64,000 bases of DNA from CAWUEZ02 sp963921355 (lineage in GTDB: Bacteria > Pseudomonadota > Alphaproteobacteria > Thalassobaculales > Thalassobaculaceae), in contig OZ001190.1 in assembly GCA_963921355.3 (NCBI GenBank), positions 2,356,001 through 2,420,000 of the forward strand, read 5' to 3'. The notes beneath the pieces are model-generated. The model was not told the origin of the DNA. It worked only from the letters and a program-made list of their open reading frames with translations, and searched no databases. Positions 28,150 to 36,006 of this stretch are shown here, piece after piece. How positions within the stretch are numbered: position 1 is the first letter of the stretch; every line of letters begins with the position of its first letter. Made by a program: the position numbers and the translations under genes.

Positions 28150-29063
28150 TCACCGTATTGGGGTCGATCAACGCCGACCTGTTCTTCAACGTCGAGCGGT
28201 TGCCGGCCCGCGGCGAGACCGTTCTGACCCCTGCGGCGACGCTGCTGGCGGGCGGCAAAGGGGCGAACCAGGCAGCGGCTGCAGCCCGGGCGGGTGCCGC
28301 GACCCGGTTTCTGGGATGTGTCGGGGATGACGCGTTCGCTGAGCCGATGGTCGCCGCGCTGGCCGAGTTCGGTTGCGACACCACCGGAATTCGCCGGGTC
28401 GACGGTTCGACGGGTACGGCGGCGGTGATGGTCGAACAGGGGGGTGAGAATCAGATCGTCGCGGCCAGCGGTGCCAATGGCGCTGTATCGGCCGACCTGC
28501 TCGACGCGGTGGACCTGTCGCCCACCGACACCCTGGTCTGTCAGATGGAGATTCCGGTCGCCGCCACGATCGAGGCGCTGGCGCGGATGCGGGCCGCCGG
28601 AGGGCGGACCGTTCTCAACCTGGCGCCGGCGTGTGCGGTCGATGATGCCGCCCTTCGGACTGTCGACGCGCTGGTGGCAAACGCCGGTGAAGCGGCGGTT
28701 CTGACCGGACGGCAGGATGATCCGGTCCATGCGGCGGCCAGCTTGGCCAGCGCGCACGGTCTGACCTGTATCGTGACCCTCGGGTCCGACGGCGCGGTTG
28801 CCGTCGACCCGGAGGGAACCGCCTGGAAGGTGCCAGCCTTGCCGGTCGAGGCGGTCGACACAGTCGGCGCCGGGGATGCGTTCGTCAGGGTGTTGGTAGC
28901 TGCCCTCGATGCCGGTGAGGGGCTCCCGGCCGCCCTGCAGCGGGCAACGGTCGCCGCCGGGCTCGCCTGCACACGGCCGGGCGCGATGACGGCACTGCCC
29001 CCCCGCGGGGAGATTGAGGCGCGGCTGGCCGACCTGGCGCCGCCGACAGCCTTTCTTCCCTAG
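28146..29063 (+). CDS. PfkB-family sugar kinase (ribokinase-like)
   Basis: 305-residue kinase with GTG start at 28146 overlapping the upstream stop. It has the N-terminal LGSINADL, the GGKGANQAAAAARAG motif of ribokinases near residue 37, and the catalytic motif DTVGAGDAF near 240. That last motif normally continues with a small residue (often G), but here reads FVRV with Arg; a single base (GGG to AGG) would restore Gly, so this may be a base error or a natural change. The likely substrate is ribose or a ribose-like sugar. Codirectional with the TrpF-like gene. Confidence 0.8.
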   Translation: MITVLGSINADLFFNVERLPARGETVLTPAATLLAGGKGANQAAAAARAGAATRFLGCVGDDAFAEPMVAALAEFGCDTTGIRRVDGSTGTAAVMVEQGGENQIVAASGANGAVSADLLDAVDLSPTDTLVCQMEIPVAATIEALARMRAAGGRTVLNLAPACAVDDAALRTVDALVANAGEAAVLTGRQDDPVHAAASLASAHGLTCIVTLGSDGAVAVDPEGTAWKVPALPVEAVDTVGAGDAFVRVLVAALDAGEGLPAALQRATVAAGLACTRPGAMTALPPRGEIEARLADLAPPTAFLP

Positions 29064-29116
29064 TGGCTTTCCCCGCGTCCGGTGATCGGCTAAGCCCTAC
29101 GGTCTGTAGCGATGCC

Positions 29117-29347
29117 TAGTGGTGCGATCCGAACGGATGAGTCCCATCCGTTCGGTGAATCGCCCCACCACGCTGTTGGATATGTGGGCTGATTCACGAA
29201 ACGTTTGGGGACCAAACGTTCGATCAGACCACGGTGGTGCGATCCGAACGAATGACTCTCATCCGTTCGGTGAATCGCCCCACCACGCTGTTGGATATGT
29301 GGTCTGATCGAAACGTTTGGGGACCAAACGTTTCGATCAGACCACTA
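29117..29347. repeat. Tandem duplicate of a 113-115-bp unit with nested inverted repeats
   Basis: Two units, 29119-29233 and 29234-29346, share about nine bases in ten. Each contains CCGAACGGATG/CATCCGTTCGG-type arms (11 bp in unit one, one mismatch in unit two), then TGAATC.CCCCACCACGC, and then the arms ACGTTTGG-GGA-CCAAACGT. The whole block has short ends TAGTGGT and ACCACTA. It fits a small non-autonomous element or a structured leader; there is no gene in it. It ends 15 bases before the amidohydrolase ATG. Confidence 0.8.
29299..29345 (+). promoter_or_regulatory. Perfect 22-bp hairpin in the amidohydrolase leader
   Basis: Arms 29299-29320 and 29324-29345 are exact reverse complements with a 3-base GGA loop. 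The hairpin ends five bases before the ribosome-binding site GGAGAG (29351-29356) of the gene starting at 29362. In RNA it would be very stable and close enough to influence initiation or act as a transcription stop. In DNA it could be an operator. No T-run follows, arguing against a simple terminator. Confidence 0.6.
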
Positions 29348-29361
29348 GCTGGAGAGAATTC

Positions 29362-30552
29362 ATGGCCACGCTGTACGCGGGCGGTCGGGTCTTTGATGGG
29401 GCGGGCGCTGTTCTCGAGAACCATGGCGTCATGGTCGATGGTGGCGTGATCGCGCGGATCGCGCCGGTCGCCGAGTTCGAGGGTTTCACCGGAATGACGG
29501 TCGATACCACGGGCGGCACCCTGCTGCCGGGGCTGATCGATTGCCACGTTCACCTGTGCTACGGCGCCGAGGGCAACCCTTGGGCCGCCATGATGGGGTT
29601 GCGGGAAAGCCAGATCACCATGAAGGCCCTGGACAACGCCCAGGCGACGCTGCGCGGCGGTGTCACCGCGATCCGCGACTGCGGCGGCAAGGACTACCTG
29701 GAGTTCGCGGTGCGTGATGCCTGCAACGACGGCCGCCAGCTCGGCCCGACCATCCGCGCGTCGGGCAAGGTGATCTGCATGACCGGCGGCCACGGCAATC
29801 GAAATGGCCGGGTCGCCGATGGGGTCGACGAGGTCGTGAAAGCGGTGCGGGAGCAGATTCACGCCGGATCCGACGTCATCAAGATGATGGCAACGGGGGG
29901 CGTGATGACGCCGGGCGTCAATCCGGAAGACGCCCACTACACCGCCGAGGAGATGGCGGCCGGCATTTCCGAAGGGCACCGGTTCCACCGGACCTGCGCC
30001 AGTCACGCCCAGGGTTCGGAAGGGATTCTGAACGCCGTGCGGGGCGGTGTGGATTCAATCGAACACGGGATCTTCATGACCGACCGCTGCGTCGAAGAGA
30101 TGCTGGAGCACGGCACCTATCTGGTGCCGACGCTGGCGGCAGTGAAGAACATCCTGGCCTATCGCGACCAGGGTGTTCCCGCCTATGCGGTCGAGAAATG
30201 CGAGCGCATCGTCGTCCATCACATCAACTCGGTGCGGATGTTCTATGAAGCCGGCGGCAAGATCGCGATGGGGACCGATGCCGGCACGCCCTACAACCAC
30301 CATGGCGTGAACGCCTTGGAGCTCGAGTACATGGTGGTGGATGCGGGCCTCTCCCCGGCGGACGCGATCGTGTTCTCGACCCGCAACGGTGCCGATCTGA
30401 TGCGGCTCGAGGATCGGGGCGTGGTGGCCGAAGGGATGGCGGCCGACATGCTGCTGGTCGATGGGGATCCGTTGCAGGACATCACCTGCGTATCGCGGGC
30501 GGAAAACCACCGTATGGTGATCAAGAACGGGGTCGTCGCGAAAGCGACCTGA
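29362..30552 (+). CDS. Amidohydrolase-superfamily metal enzyme
   Basis: 396-residue TIM-barrel hydrolase. Metal-site landmarks are DCHVHL near residue 57 (HxH), VIKMMATGG near 170 (probable carboxylated Lys), SHAQG, EHGIFM and GTDAGTP. The overall layout matches the group of imidazolonepropionase- and Xaa-Pro-dipeptidase-related enzymes. The exact substrate is unknown; hydrolysis of cyclic amides or N-acyl dipeptides would fit the oligopeptide transporters upstream. The start MATLYAGG at 29362 was chosen because of GGAGAG; the longer frame begins inside the repeat. Confidence 0.88.
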   Translation: MATLYAGGRVFDGAGAVLENHGVMVDGGVIARIAPVAEFEGFTGMTVDTTGGTLLPGLIDCHVHLCYGAEGNPWAAMMGLRESQITMKALDNAQATLRGGVTAIRDCGGKDYLEFAVRDACNDGRQLGPTIRASGKVICMTGGHGNRNGRVADGVDEVVKAVREQIHAGSDVIKMMATGGVMTPGVNPEDAHYTAEEMAAGISEGHRFHRTCASHAQGSEGILNAVRGGVDSIEHGIFMTDRCVEEMLEHGTYLVPTLAAVKNILAYRDQGVPAYAVEKCERIVVHHINSVRMFYEAGGKIAMGTDAGTPYNHHGVNALELEYMVVDAGLSPADAIVFSTRNGADLMRLEDRGVVAEGMAADMLLVDGDPLQDITCVSRAENHRMVIKNGVVAKAT

Positions 30553-30565
30553 GACCTGGCGGATT

Positions 30566-30904
30566 TCACTGGATCTTGGATGTCTCCAGCATGGACAGGT
30601 CGGCGGCGTTGAGAAGGTGGCGGGCCTTTGTGAGCAGATCGTCGACTTCAGAAAGCAGGACCGTCCGCATGATGCCGAACTCGCATCCACGGCGCCCGCA
30701 GCCGCCGGCATGGGACAGGATCGACCGGGCGTGTTCCGCTGCCTGGACGGAGCTCATCATGGCGGTGCCGTCCTGGCGCGTTACAGCGGCTTTCAGCGCC
30801 AGCGTGCTGGCGTGGATCAATCCACGGGCCACCTCAACCGGGCACCACGGGTCGGTTCGTCGATCCAAAGGTTTCTTCCTATCTATCGCGGCAAAGTTCT
30901 TCAC
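30566..30904 (-). CDS. Small hypothetical protein, four cysteine-free helices
   Basis: 112-residue frame on the minus strand, convergent with the amidohydrolase and only 13 bases from its stop. It has amphipathic helical stretches (VEVARGLIHASTLALKAAV, EVDDLLTKARHLLNAADLS) and a short GGCGRRGCEFG segment with two cysteines. I do not recognise it. The composition is protein-like rather than a shadow of another frame, and nothing else occupies the region. It could be part of the regulation of neighbouring genes, but this is not shown. Confidence 0.45.
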   Translation of the reverse strand: MKNFAAIDRKKPLDRRTDPWCPVEVARGLIHASTLALKAAVTRQDGTAMMSSVQAAEHARSILSHAGGCGRRGCEFGIMRTVLLSEVDDLLTKARHLLNAADLSMLETSKIQ

Positions 30905-31130
30905 CGCTTTCGAACGCCCGCCTGCCGTCCTGTCCGGTCCGGCTCAGGTCCTTGTCTTTCGACTGCAGAGGACAGGTAATCAACCCTCGCCTTTAACCGA
31001 AGCGCGAAATTCCAAGGTCTGCCTTGCGCTGGACGCATGAGCCCTGAGTCGTCAACGTTTTGCAGTTCGAGATTTCACGACGGCCCTTGCCGATCTAGTC
31101 TCGGCAATTCCCTGAAGGAGCCATCGACCA

Positions 31131-32309
31131 ATGCCGATCATCAACCGAATCGCCGATTTTCATGCCGAGATGACCGAATGGCGGCGCGATCTTCACCAGC
31201 ATCCGGAACTCAGCTTCGAGGAGGTCTACACCAGCGACTTCGTGGCGCGGAAACTGGAGGAGTTCGGGGTCGAGGTGCACCGCGGTCTCGCCAAGACCGG
31301 GGTGGTCGGCAAGCTTGTCGGGTCCGGCGGTGGCGATCGGGCCATCGGCCTGCGCGCCGATATGGACGCGCTGCCGGTGTTCGAGGCCAACGACGTTCCC
31401 TACAAGTCGCAGGTCGACGGCAAGATGCACGCCTGTGGCCATGATGGGCACACCACCATGCTGCTGGGGGCGGCGAAGTACCTGGCCGAAACCCGCAACT
31501 TCGACGGCACGGTCTACTTCATCTTCCAGCCGGCCGAAGAGGGCGGGGGCGGCGGCGACGTCATGGTCCAGGAAGGCCTGTTCAACCGCTTCCCGGTCGA
31601 AAGCGTGTGGGGCATGCACAACTGGCCGGGACTCGATGTCGGCAAGATCGCCGTCATGCCGGGGCCGATGATGGCCGGGACCGCGACCTTCGACGCGACG
31701 ATCCACGGTAAGGGCGGGCATGCCGCGATGCCGCACGAAACCCTCGATCCGATCGTGATCGCCTCAGAAGTGGTCGGGGCGCTGCAGTCGATCACCAGCC
31801 GCAACACCCATCCCGTCGACAGCCTCGTGGTCTCCGTCACCCAGATCCATGCCGGCGACGCCTACAATGTGATCCCGCCGTCGGTGGCGCTGCGCGGCAC
31901 CGTGCGGGCCTATTCCGACGACGTGATGGCGATGGCCGAGAAGCGGATGCGCACGCTGATCGAGGGCATCCCGGCCGCCCATGGCGGGCGCGGTGAGCTC
32001 GACTTCATCGGTGGATATCCGGCGACTATCAACTCGGTTGCCGAGAGCGAGGTAGCGGCCGGTGTGGCGGCCGGCCTCGTTGGTGCCGACAACGTGGTCC
32101 GCGACATGCTGCCGAGCATGGGTGGCGAGGACTTCGCCTACATGTTGAACGAGAAGCCGGGTTCCTACATCTGGATGGGCAACGGCCAGGCCGGGGCCGG
32201 ACAGGGCCTCCACAATCCGGGGTATGATTTCAATGACGAGGCGCTGACCTGGGGTGCGAGCTACTGGTCGCAGCTGGTCGAATCGGTCCTGGGCGACAAG
32301 GCGGCGTAG
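31131..32309 (+). CDS. M20 metallo-hydrolase (N-acyl amino acid amidohydrolase type)
   Basis: 392-residue M20D-family enzyme (hippurate hydrolase/aminoacylase type). The metal-binding segments are GLRADMDALP near 78, CGHDGHT near 100, QPAEEGGGG near 135 and MHNWPGL near 160; the dimerisation insert follows and GGEDFAYML is near 340. AAGGAG precedes the start. These enzymes cleave N-acyl or N-aryl groups from amino acids. As the last gene of the transporter run, it could process the imported ligands. It is 12 bases from the convergent lipoprotein gene. Confidence 0.9.
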   Translation: MPIINRIADFHAEMTEWRRDLHQHPELSFEEVYTSDFVARKLEEFGVEVHRGLAKTGVVGKLVGSGGGDRAIGLRADMDALPVFEANDVPYKSQVDGKMHACGHDGHTTMLLGAAKYLAETRNFDGTVYFIFQPAEEGGGGGDVMVQEGLFNRFPVESVWGMHNWPGLDVGKIAVMPGPMMAGTATFDATIHGKGGHAAMPHETLDPIVIASEVVGALQSITSRNTHPVDSLVVSVTQIHAGDAYNVIPPSVALRGTVRAYSDDVMAMAEKRMRTLIEGIPAAHGGRGELDFIGGYPATINSVAESEVAAGVAAGLVGADNVVRDMLPSMGGEDFAYMLNEKPGSYIWMGNGQAGAGQGLHNPGYDFNDEALTWGASYWSQLVESVLGDKAA

Positions 32310-32321
32310 GCGTTCGGCCTT

Positions 32322-32735
32322 CTACCGGCAGGTCGCCGAATAGGTGAAGCCGTCGCCGTTCGGCCGGGCGAAGATCTCGATCGCCTGCTCCACATTCGTG
32401 TAGCAGCTGAACAGCGGCATGGCGACGAAGTTCGTGACCACCAGGGCGACCGTGTAGTTGCCGAAGGTGGTCCCCGTCATGCAAACGCGGGTGGTCTCGT
32501 TGCGCGACAGCCGGAACGTGCCGCGGCGGTGGTTCTTCAGTTCGACCCGGCCGGTCACGGTGAACGGGGCGCGGTTGCGGACCACCGCGCAGACGTCACC
32601 GGTGAATTCGGGGCCCGTCGGCGCTTTCCCGGCGCGGAAGTTCTGCGACGGGGTCGAGGTGACCGGATCCTCCTCGCAGGCGGCGAGGCCGAACGTCAGG
32701 GCAATCAGCAGAACGAGCGTCAGGCGACGGGACAT
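32322..32735 (-). CDS. Small hypothetical lipoprotein
   Basis: 137 residues. The start MSRRLTLVLL at 32735 gives a lipoprotein signal with lipobox LAAC at about residue 20, followed by an acidic Ser-free linker; the mature part is a beta-rich domain with several Cys (VCAVV, RVCMTG, SCYTN, ATCR). No family recognised. Expected on the periplasmic face of the envelope. A similar-sized lipoprotein occurs at 52192, without clear sequence similarity apart from the Cys-rich, beta-rich nature. Confidence 0.72.
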   Translation of the reverse strand: MSRRLTLVLLIALTFGLAACEEDPVTSTPSQNFRAGKAPTGPEFTGDVCAVVRNRAPFTVTGRVELKNHRRGTFRLSRNETTRVCMTGTTFGNYTVALVVTNFVAMPLFSCYTNVEQAIEIFARPNGDGFTYSATCR

Positions 32736-32784
32736 GCCTCGAAGGTGAGGATGGATCACGCGTTCGTCAACGCCGGAGAAACGC

Positions 32785-32945
32785 CGCCCTTCGACCCCCG
32801 GATTAAATCCGGGGTCAGGGCGAGGTCCCTTCTTTCAACCGCGTTCCGATCCCGGGTTCGACCTGGGCATGTCTAAGAGCGGCTTTCATTCCCCCCGACC
32901 TCGCCCTGAGCAGCCCCGGCCCTGGCCGGGGCATGTCGAAGGGCG
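32785..32945. repeat. Dispersed inverted-repeat element, copy C
   Basis: Perfect 11-bp ends CGCCCTTCGAC (32785-32795) and GTCGAAGGGCG (32935-32945). Inner hairpin CCCCGGATT-A-AATCCGGGG (32796-32814), followed by TCAGGGCGAGGTC, which pairs with GACCTCGCCCTGA further on. The core CCCTTCGAC...CGAGGTC...GACCTCG..CCTGA...GTCGAAGGG is the same as in 4201-4291 and 14830-14937. Lies between the lipoprotein start and the end of the permease operon. Confidence 0.8.
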
Positions 32946-32960
32946 TTGATTGGCGGACCG

Positions 32961-33830
32961 CTAGCGGCGCGCGGTCTTCGGGTCGAGGGCGTCGCGCAGG
33001 GCGTCACCGAGCAGGTTGACGCTCACCACCGTCAGAAAGATCAGCATGCCGGGCCAGATCGCCAGCCGCGGTGCCTCCCAGATCAGCTCCTGGGCGCCGG
33101 TCAGCATGTTGCCCCAGCTCGGCGTCGGCGGGCGGATGCCAAGGCCGAGAAAAGACAGGACGCTCTCGAACAGCACCACGTTGCCGACCGCCAGGGTGGC
33201 GGCGACCAGGATCGGCCCGGCCGCGTTCGGCAACACATGGCGGAACGCGATCCGCAGCGGCGAGAACCCGAGCGCCCGCGCGGCCTCGACGAACTCGCGT
33301 TCGCGCAGACTGAGGGTCGAGGCGCGGACCAGCCGCGCGGTGGTCGGCCAGCCGACCAGTGCGACCAGAACGACCAGCCGGACGAGGGATGTGGTCTCCG
33401 ACTGGGCCAACTCCGGCGACAGGCCGAGTTTGGTGAGGTCGATGGCGGCCAGCACGATCAGCAGAGGCAGCAGGGGCAGCGCAATGATGGTGTCGGCGAA
33501 CCGCATCAGAACCGCGTCGGTCCGGCCGCCGAGATATCCGGCCGCGAGCCCGATCACGGTTCCGATCGCCGAGGCGGCCAGCGCCGCGGTCAGCCCGACG
33601 GCCAGAGACACCCGGCCCCCCTCGAGCAGCCTGAGCAGCAGGTCGCGGCCCAACTCATCGGTCCCGAGCGGATGATCCGGCGAGGGCGGGGTCAGCCGGT
33701 TGAACAGGTCGACCGCCTCGGAATCCATCCCCATGACCGTTTCCAGAACCGGCGCGAACAGGGCGGCGAGGGCCAGGGCCGACAGAATCAACGCCGCCAG
33801 GACGGCGATTGGATCGCGCAATCGCCTCAT
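32961..33830 (-). CDS. Oligopeptide-type ABC permease C (third system)
   Basis: 289-residue DppC-type permease with LGTDELGRDLLLRLLEGGRVS and the EAA loop (EFVEAARALGFSPLRIAFRHVLPNAAGPI). It is clearly diverged from the two plus-strand copies. It overlaps the preceding permease by four bases (ATGA) and is the last gene of the C45-OYE-permease unit. No binding protein or ATPases accompany it, so it must use components coded elsewhere. Confidence 0.9.
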   Translation of the reverse strand: MRRLRDPIAVLAALILSALALAALFAPVLETVMGMDSEAVDLFNRLTPPSPDHPLGTDELGRDLLLRLLEGGRVSLAVGLTAALAASAIGTVIGLAAGYLGGRTDAVLMRFADTIIALPLLPLLIVLAAIDLTKLGLSPELAQSETTSLVRLVVLVALVGWPTTARLVRASTLSLREREFVEAARALGFSPLRIAFRHVLPNAAGPILVAATLAVGNVVLFESVLSFLGLGIRPPTPSWGNMLTGAQELIWEAPRLAIWPGMLIFLTVVSVNLLGDALRDALDPKTARR

Positions 33831-34795
33831 GGCTCGCCGTCCCCGCGATAAGTGATGCGCGGATCCAGCCGGGCGTAGGCGATATCGGCGGTCAGGTTGC
33901 CGATCAGGGTGGCGACGGCGGCGGTCAGCAATCCGACCAGGGCCAAGTTGTAGTCGTTGCCCATGACCGCGTCGTAGATGGTCTTCCCCATCCCGAGTTG
34001 GGAGAACATGGTCTCGGTGATCAAGGCGCCGGATACCAGCGCGCCCAGATCCAGGCCCAGTAGGGTGACCACCGGCAGCAGGGCGTTGCGCAGCGCGTGG
34101 CGGGTCAGGACCCGGTTCTCGGGCACCCCTTTCGCCCGCGCGGTCCGGATGTAGTCCTCGCCGAGGGTTTCGATCAGGGCGGAACGCAGATGGCGGGTAT
34201 AGGCGGCGACGGTTGCCGCGGACAGGGTCAGGACCGGTAGAATCAGGTGGCGGATCCGGTCGCCGATCCCGCCACCGTCCGAACTCTGCATCCCGCCGGC
34301 CGGCAGCCAGCCGAGGGTGACGGCGAACAGGATGATCAGCAGCAGCGCGAGCCAGAACGGCGGCAGCGAGACCCCGGCGAAACAGGTCAGGTTGATGGTC
34401 CGGTCGATCAGGGAGCCGGGCCGGGTCGCGGCCACCATGGCGGCGGGCAGGGCGACCGCAAGGGCCAGAATCAGCGAAGACCCGATCAACAGCAGGGTCG
34501 TCGGCAGCCGCTCCGCGACCACGTCCAGGACCGGCTGGGCGTAGAGCCTGGAGTAACCGAAGTCACCAGCCAGTGCCGCCGACAGCCAGGCCAGGTAGCG
34601 TTGCCAGATCGGTTGGTCGAGACCGTGCAGGGCTTTGAGGCGGGCGATGTCGGCCGGGGTGATGTCCGGATTGGAGCCGATCATCAGATCCACCGGGTCA
34701 CCGGGCATCAGGCCGAGCAGCCCGCAGGTCGCCGCCGACAGGACGACAAGAACCACCAGCGCCTGAAGCACCCGCCCGACAAGATAGCGGATCAT
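33827..34795 (-). CDS. Oligopeptide-type ABC permease B (third system)
   Basis: 322-residue DppB-type permease: MIRYLVGRVLQALVVLVV at the start, GLMPGDPVDLMIG, FWLALLLIILFAVTLGWLP and the EAA loop (TLGEDYIRTARAKGVPENRVLTRHALRNALLPVV). The start was taken at 34795, overlapping the OYE stop by four bases; the frame reaching to 34993 is inside the oxidoreductase. Translationally coupled with both neighbours, so its substrate is likely linked with the two enzymes upstream. Confidence 0.9.
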   Translation of the reverse strand: MIRYLVGRVLQALVVLVVLSAATCGLLGLMPGDPVDLMIGSNPDITPADIARLKALHGLDQPIWQRYLAWLSAALAGDFGYSRLYAQPVLDVVAERLPTTLLLIGSSLILALAVALPAAMVAATRPGSLIDRTINLTCFAGVSLPPFWLALLLIILFAVTLGWLPAGGMQSSDGGGIGDRIRHLILPVLTLSAATVAAYTRHLRSALIETLGEDYIRTARAKGVPENRVLTRHALRNALLPVVTLLGLDLGALVSGALITETMFSQLGMGKTIYDAVMGNDYNLALVGLLTAAVATLIGNLTADIAYARLDPRITYRGDGEP

Positions 34796-36006
34796 CGTGT
34801 CGGCGGACCTCCGGCGCCGTTCGCCAGCAGGGACGCCATCGCCTGCGCACTTTCCGGACCGGGTCTGTTGAAACTCATCTCCTGCTGACGGTCGCGCTGA
34901 TCCAATCGGTGGGCGTACTCCTCGGGCATCAGTCGGTTGGCCTGCGCCACCCCGAGGGCTTTGGCGGCATGCACGGGCCAGTCGGCGTTCCAAATCAGCT
35001 CACGGGCGAGGGCGATGATGTCGGCCCGGCCCTCTGCCAGGATCGTCTCGGCATGGATCGGATCGGTGATCATCCCGACGGCGACCACCGGTAGGCCGGT
35101 GGTCGCTTTGATGCGCTCGGCGAACGGCACGTGGTAGCCGGGCAGGCGGGGCAGCGCCGGCATCGAACCGTCGCCCATGATCCCCCCGGAGGACACGTCG
35201 ATGACATCGACGTCCCGGGCCTTCAGTTCTTCGGACAGCGCCAGACTGTCGGCCAGGCCCCATTCGCCACCCTTGCCATCGACCACGGAGAACCGGACGA
35301 ACAAGGGCTTGTCGGCCGGCCAGGCCGTCCGGACCGTCTCGACGACCTCGAGCATCAGCCGCATGCGCCCGGCCCGGTCGCCGCCGTAGCCGTCGGTGCG
35401 TCGGTTGGTCAGCGGCGACAGGAACTGGTGCAGCAAGTAGCCGTGGGCGCCGTGGATCTCCAGGACGTCATAGCCGGCGTCAACCGACCGGCGGGTCGCT
35501 TCGGCGAAGGCTTTGAGCACGGTCGCAATGTCGTCGCGGTCCATCTCCTTCGGCGCCATAAAGCCGGGACCGTAGGGCAGGGGGCTCGGGGCCAGGCCTT
35601 GCCAGGGTGGGCGGCCCTCCGCCGCGTCGGCGGCGGTCAATGGGGCCCAGTCCTTGACCGCGCCATGGCACCCCGCCTTGCGGCCACAATGGCCGATCTG
35701 GATGGCCGGGACCGCACCTTGGGCGCGGATGAACTCGGTCAGCTTCGCGTAGGCAGGGATCTGCGCATCGTCCCAGAGGCCGGCGCAGTCATGGGTCTTG
35801 CGCCCCCGCGCTTCGACAGCGGTCTCCTCGCCGAACAGGATCCCGGCGCCGCCGACGGCGAGCCGTCCGATGTGCATCATCTGCCACTCGGTCGGGGCGC
35901 CATTCACCGAATGGTACTGGCACATCGGTGAGACCATGATGCGGTTGCGGGCGGTCACGCCCCTCAGCGTGATCGGCGAGAACAGATGGGACGCAACGCC
36001 GCTCAT
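34792..36006 (-). CDS. Old-yellow-enzyme-type flavin oxidoreductase
   Basis: 404 residues of the NADH:flavin oxidoreductase/OYE family (YqjM-like). Markers are NRIMVSPMCQYHS near residue 22 (FMN contact), QIGHCGRKAG near 105, EIHGAHGYLLHQFLSP near 180, and GRADIIALARELI near 335 (phosphate site). These FMN enzymes reduce activated C=C bonds or open related rings. The ATG at 36006 overlaps the C45 hydrolase stop by four bases. A C-terminal tail of about 40 residues beyond the barrel is longer than usual and Ala/Gly-rich. Confidence 0.9.
   Translation of the reverse strand: MSGVASHLFSPITLRGVTARNRIMVSPMCQYHSVNGAPTEWQMMHIGRLAVGGAGILFGEETAVEARGRKTHDCAGLWDDAQIPAYAKLTEFIRAQGAVPAIQIGHCGRKAGCHGAVKDWAPLTAADAAEGRPPWQGLAPSPLPYGPGFMAPKEMDRDDIATVLKAFAEATRRSVDAGYDVLEIHGAHGYLLHQFLSPLTNRRTDGYGGDRAGRMRLMLEVVETVRTAWPADKPLFVRFSVVDGKGGEWGLADSLALSEELKARDVDVIDVSSGGIMGDGSMPALPRLPGYHVPFAERIKATTGLPVVAVGMITDPIHAETILAEGRADIIALARELIWNADWPVHAAKALGVAQANRLMPEEYAHRLDQRDRQQEMSFNRPGPESAQAMASLLANGAGGPPTR

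Noticed and set aside
29119..29449. Short plus-strand frames inside the tandem repeat
   Set aside because: Both repeat units encode the same peptide by duplication of DNA; there is no ribosome-binding site and the structure is explained by inverted repeats.
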